In this document: piece after piece, positions 23,751 to 26,113 of the stretch
How the letters are laid out: each line of letters opens with the position of its first letter
How positions within the stretch are numbered: position 1 is the stretch's first letter
Assembly (NCBI GenBank): GCA_015062085.1
Contig: SUVI01000036.1
Coordinates: 1-26,113 of the forward strand
Direction of reading: 5' to 3'
DNA from: Planctomycetaceae bacterium
GTDB taxonomy: Bacteria; Planctomycetota; Planctomycetia; Pirellulales; Thermoguttaceae
Length of the DNA stretch: 26,113 nt
The notes under the pieces: model-generated
What the model was told of the DNA's origin: nothing
What the model saw: the letters and a program-made list of their open reading frames with translations, nothing else
Databases searched by the model: none
Translations under genes and position numbers: made by a program

Positions 23751-24644
23751 TCAGAATTCATCCAGAATATCCAGATCGATATCTTCTTCCGAGCCGTTCT
23801 CCCCGCGTTCTTCGCCGTCGGCCTCTTCACTGCCCCCCTCAACAGTCTTCGGTTCCTCCGCAGCAAGAGGTTCCGGTTTGGAATCTTTTTTCCTCAGGAA
23901 TCCCGCAGCACGTTCCAGAAAACGGCCTCCGGGAAGTGCGCCGTCTGACGCAGTTTCTGGCGACATTTCCGATTCCAGTTCTTCCATTCCTTCGGGATCT
24001 TTCATCAAATTCGCGTCGATAAACGTCCGGATCTCCTCGATCATGCGTTCCTGATTCTTCGCGACCTGTCCATCCACGATCGTGCGGACGAATTTCATTT
24101 CACGGCATCGGACTTTCAATTGCGTCGAACTCTTGACGCGAATGACCGTCGTCCCAGTCTTGGGAATGACGGAAAAAAGCCCGAGCTGTGGTTCTGTGTC
24201 TTTCGGAATGATAGCCAAAGAAAACTCGATCTTCTCAAGCTCCGCGAGCGTCATTCCCATTTTCCGTATCTCTTTCGGCTCGATCGAGACGGATTCCCCC
24301 TTAATTTGAATACCATCTGCCATTTCAAACGTAATGTTCAGTTTCAATTTCAAAAGCCCGAGTTCCGGATGCAGATACTCGTAATCGATCGGCTCACCGG
24401 CCAAGAACTGTTTGGCAGCTTTCGCAAAATCCAGTTTCGGCGCGTTTTCATCCGTCTCTGCCTGTGGAAGTTCCTTTAGATTCATGGCCCGCTTGCAGAC
24501 CTGCGAAAGCGGAGCATCAATGGCAAAATCGTGGATCTGGCTGCCGCGATATTCAAATGACCCGGTCTTGAACCAAAGAAGAGAGACCGCAGCAAAAAGC
24601 AGCAAAAGAAGCACTGCGATCCCGATCGAACGCACGGTTTTCAT
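23751..24644 (-). CDS. Membrane-anchored protein of unknown function with acidic tail
   Basis: A 297-residue protein that I do not recognise. One N-terminal membrane helix or uncleaved signal (6-25, IGIAVLLLLLFAAVSLLWF) is followed by a domain expected on the outer side of the inner membrane. Residues 35-205 have alternating strands and helices (for example LGLLKLKLNITFEMADGIQI at 96-115), resembling periplasmic beta-sandwich proteins only in a general way. The tail from 215 is Glu/Pro/Gly-rich, broken by a basic patch (RFLERAAGFLRKK, 241-253), and ends very acidic. ATG 24644 is chosen because AAAGGAAAATC lies directly upstream; a longer frame would begin 11 codons earlier without that support. 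It lies behind the PEP-CTERM passenger gene but is separated from it by a terminator. Confidence 0.85.
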   Translation of the reverse strand: MKTVRSIGIAVLLLLLFAAVSLLWFKTGSFEYRGSQIHDFAIDAPLSQVCKRAMNLKELPQAETDENAPKLDFAKAAKQFLAGEPIDYEYLHPELGLLKLKLNITFEMADGIQIKGESVSIEPKEIRKMGMTLAELEKIEFSLAIIPKDTEPQLGLFSVIPKTGTTVIRVKSSTQLKVRCREMKFVRTIVDGQVAKNQERMIEEIRTFIDANLMKDPEGMEELESEMSPETASDGALPGGRFLERAAGFLRKKDSKPEPLAAEEPKTVEGGSEEADGEERGENGSEEDIDLDILDEF

Positions 24645-24675
24645 GATTTTCCTTTCCTGAAATGAAAAGATCCCC

Positions 24676-24718
24676 AAAAATGGACGGAGTATTCGAAATC
24701 ATTCCCGGATACTCCGTC
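24676..24718 (-). terminator. Terminator after the PEP-CTERM passenger gene
   Basis: On the minus strand GACGGAGTAT (24718-24709) pairs perfectly with ATACTCCGTC (24692-24683), followed after two bases by T5 (complement of 24676-24680). Confidence 0.8.
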
Positions 24719-24755
24719 AAAAAAGTTGATTTTCGCTGGAAAACAGCAGGATACC

Positions 24756-26113
24756 TCAGACGGTCTCCCTCTTTCGACGGCACAGCATCCCGATCCCCAG
24801 GATCCCCAGGACCAAAAGCGTCCAGGTCCCCGGTTCCGGCACCGCATTATTGTCCATCGAAAGGAAAAGTCCGCCGTTTGCGTAGGAAAGCTCCCACGCA
24901 TCACGGAAATTCGCACTCAAAAGTGCATCGTAATCGTATTCGGCACCGAAATTCGGAAAAACTTCCGCGATCTGGTACGTTACGAACTGCTCAAACTCGT
25001 AATTTTCCGCAGGCACGAGATTGAAGATCCCATTCTCAAGATCTGCCGTAAAGTTCGCGGCATCCGTCGAAACATTCAGTTTCGTGGTGTTTCCGTTCGC
25101 GTCCAGGATGACGTCGATCCCCCCCTGAATGTTGACCGAATCTGCATCCAGAAGATGGGATCCGGCTGCAAAAGCGAGCGTTCCGCCCTCACCGACCGTC
25201 AGATTTTTCGCGTAGAGCGGGACTGCGTCCATTTTGAGCGTTCCGTCATTTACCGTGACGCTGGCCAGCGGTGCAGATTCCGTACCGACTCCGACCGTCT
25301 GGAAAGTCTGCGTGCCGTCCCCTTCCTTCACGAGATTCAGATTTCCGGAAAGCGTTCCGGAATAGACGGGCACAGTGGACGGCGCGACGTTGAGGATCAG
25401 TTTCTTCCCGGTGTCGGACGATGCCGTCGTCGTGAAGGTCTTTCCGGAACCATTCTGCAGACCGCCGAACGTCAGGTCATTCGCGCCGTTGGTCCGCGCA
25501 TTGTCGTTGAGCCGGAAGATCGCTTTCGTGTTGACGGAACCGTTGAGATCCACATACCCGCTGTCTCCGTTCACCGTGAGATATTTTCCGGTCAGGTCCG
25601 CGCCTTCAAAATCGGAAATTGCGCCGGAAAGACTGAAAGTCCCGCTCCAGCCGCACTGAACACCGCTGGAATTTTTAAGGAAGATCGGCGCGGTAAGCGC
25701 TTTGTTCGCCGCGATCTCGCCGGCATACTGGAGCGTACCGCCGTTGAGGATGATGCCTTTGGACTTTGTGAGTGATTCGTTGGAGAAATGCGTCGTTCCA
25801 TGCGTGATCTCATAGAAACCGTTGAACGTCGATTCCCCAACGATGAATCCGCGTGAACCGTTGAGGATCAGGTTCCCACTCTGCACCCCCTCCTCGGAGT
25901 GGACCGTCAGGTATCCGCGATTCGTATCCAGGGCCAGTTCACCGCCGTCTGCGCCGACGTAAAGCACGCCGTTTCCGAGGACAGACACACCGCTTTTCGC
26001 GTTTCCGTAAAAGCGCAATCTTCCGTTTCCGTTCACGTAAACATCCGCGTCGATCGTCGCGATCGTATCGGTCGCGGAATCAAAGTTCAACGTACCGCCA
26101 GTGATGATGAACG
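24756..26113 (-). CDS. C-terminal part of a PEP-CTERM passenger-type beta-repeat protein
   Basis: About 451 residues are visible; the frame is open to the right window edge, so the N terminus is missing and the TTG at 26090 is not a start. The visible part consists of beta-rich repeats of the kind found in autotransporter-associated beta-strand proteins: recurrent GGTL or DGTL units (ITGGTLNF, LNGGTLQY, VNDGTLKM, EGGTLAF), FGGLQNGSGKTF and LVKEGDGTQTF, predicting a beta helix. The end is a PEP-CTERM signal: VPEP, a hydrophobic helix (WTLLVLGILGIGML) and CRRKRETV. There is no autotransporter barrel, so surface delivery would rely on exosortase-type processing. Such proteins are abundant in Planctomycetota, Verrucomicrobiota and Lentisphaerota. 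Ligand or adhesion role unknown. A terminator follows the gene. Confidence 0.88.
   Translation of the reverse strand, partial: FIITGGTLNFDSATDTIATIDADVYVNGNGRLRFYGNAKSGVSVLGNGVLYVGADGGELALDTNRGYLTVHSEEGVQSGNLILNGSRGFIVGESTFNGFYEITHGTTHFSNESLTKSKGIILNGGTLQYAGEIAANKALTAPIFLKNSSGVQCGWSGTFSLSGAISDFEGADLTGKYLTVNGDSGYVDLNGSVNTKAIFRLNDNARTNGANDLTFGGLQNGSGKTFTTTASSDTGKKLILNVAPSTVPVYSGTLSGNLNLVKEGDGTQTFQTVGVGTESAPLASVTVNDGTLKMDAVPLYAKNLTVGEGGTLAFAAGSHLLDADSVNIQGGIDVILDANGNTTKLNVSTDAANFTADLENGIFNLVPAENYEFEQFVTYQIAEVFPNFGAEYDYDALLSANFRDAWELSYANGGLFLSMDNNAVPEPGTWTLLVLGILGIGMLCRRKRETV

Noticed and set aside
24726..25775. 349-codon plus-strand frame over the passenger-protein gene
   Set aside because: The minus-strand repeats and PEP-CTERM end are clear; the plus frame is an Arg/Ile-rich shadow.

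Overview
The window looks like a chromosomal stretch of a Planctomycetota bacterium, perhaps a gut-associated Pirellulales-type lineage; Lentisphaerota or Verrucomicrobiota are the alternatives. The reasons are: an Hanks-type kinase with an N-terminal anti-sigma-like zinc finger, an LpxI-type lipid A enzyme, two proteins with C-terminal VPEP sorting signals (PEP-CTERM; one a protease, one passenger-like), a very long acidic/Arg-rich disordered protein, and single housekeeping genes scattered among hypothetical genes. This placement is inference from gene content; no rRNA, tRNA, CRISPR array, insertion sequence or phage gene is visible.

Layout. 1-2200: the tail of an unknown gene converges on a membrane-tethered Ser/Thr kinase gene on the minus strand. 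2200-5280: pheS (without pheT) converges, across a bidirectional terminator, on a tandem pair of ADP-ribosylglycohydrolase paralogues. 5280-9600: lpxI with a conserved-looking gene of unknown function directly behind it, then rlmKL. 9600-12400: a secreted glycoside hydrolase family 2 enzyme. 12400-15390: a 690-residue low-complexity polyampholyte on the minus strand with a possibly very long leader, then a gene-free AT-rich stretch. 15390-17590: rpmE, prfA and a NarL-type regulator whose receiver has lost its phosphoacceptor aspartate. 17590-22020: a secreted Sel1-repeat protein and a secreted subtilisin-like protease with a P-domain and PEP-CTERM anchor. 22020-26113: asnS behind a terminator-like leader hairpin, a membrane-anchored unknown protein, and the 3' part of a large PEP-CTERM passenger-type protein that runs off the right edge.

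Together the genes mix translation (pheS, asnS, rpmE, prfA, rlmKL), outer-membrane lipid synthesis (lpxI), cell-surface or periplasmic functions (GH2, Sel1, S8 protease, passenger protein) and signalling (kinase, pseudo-receiver regulator, ADP-ribose removal). Most transcription units have a recognisable sigma-70-like promoter whose -35 element is often TTGCNN, and most end in a clear hairpin terminator. No single multi-gene system stands out. The points most worth following up are the pseudo-receiver regulator, the asnS leader hairpin, the Arg-patch polyampholyte with its long leader, and the non-RD zinc-finger kinase.
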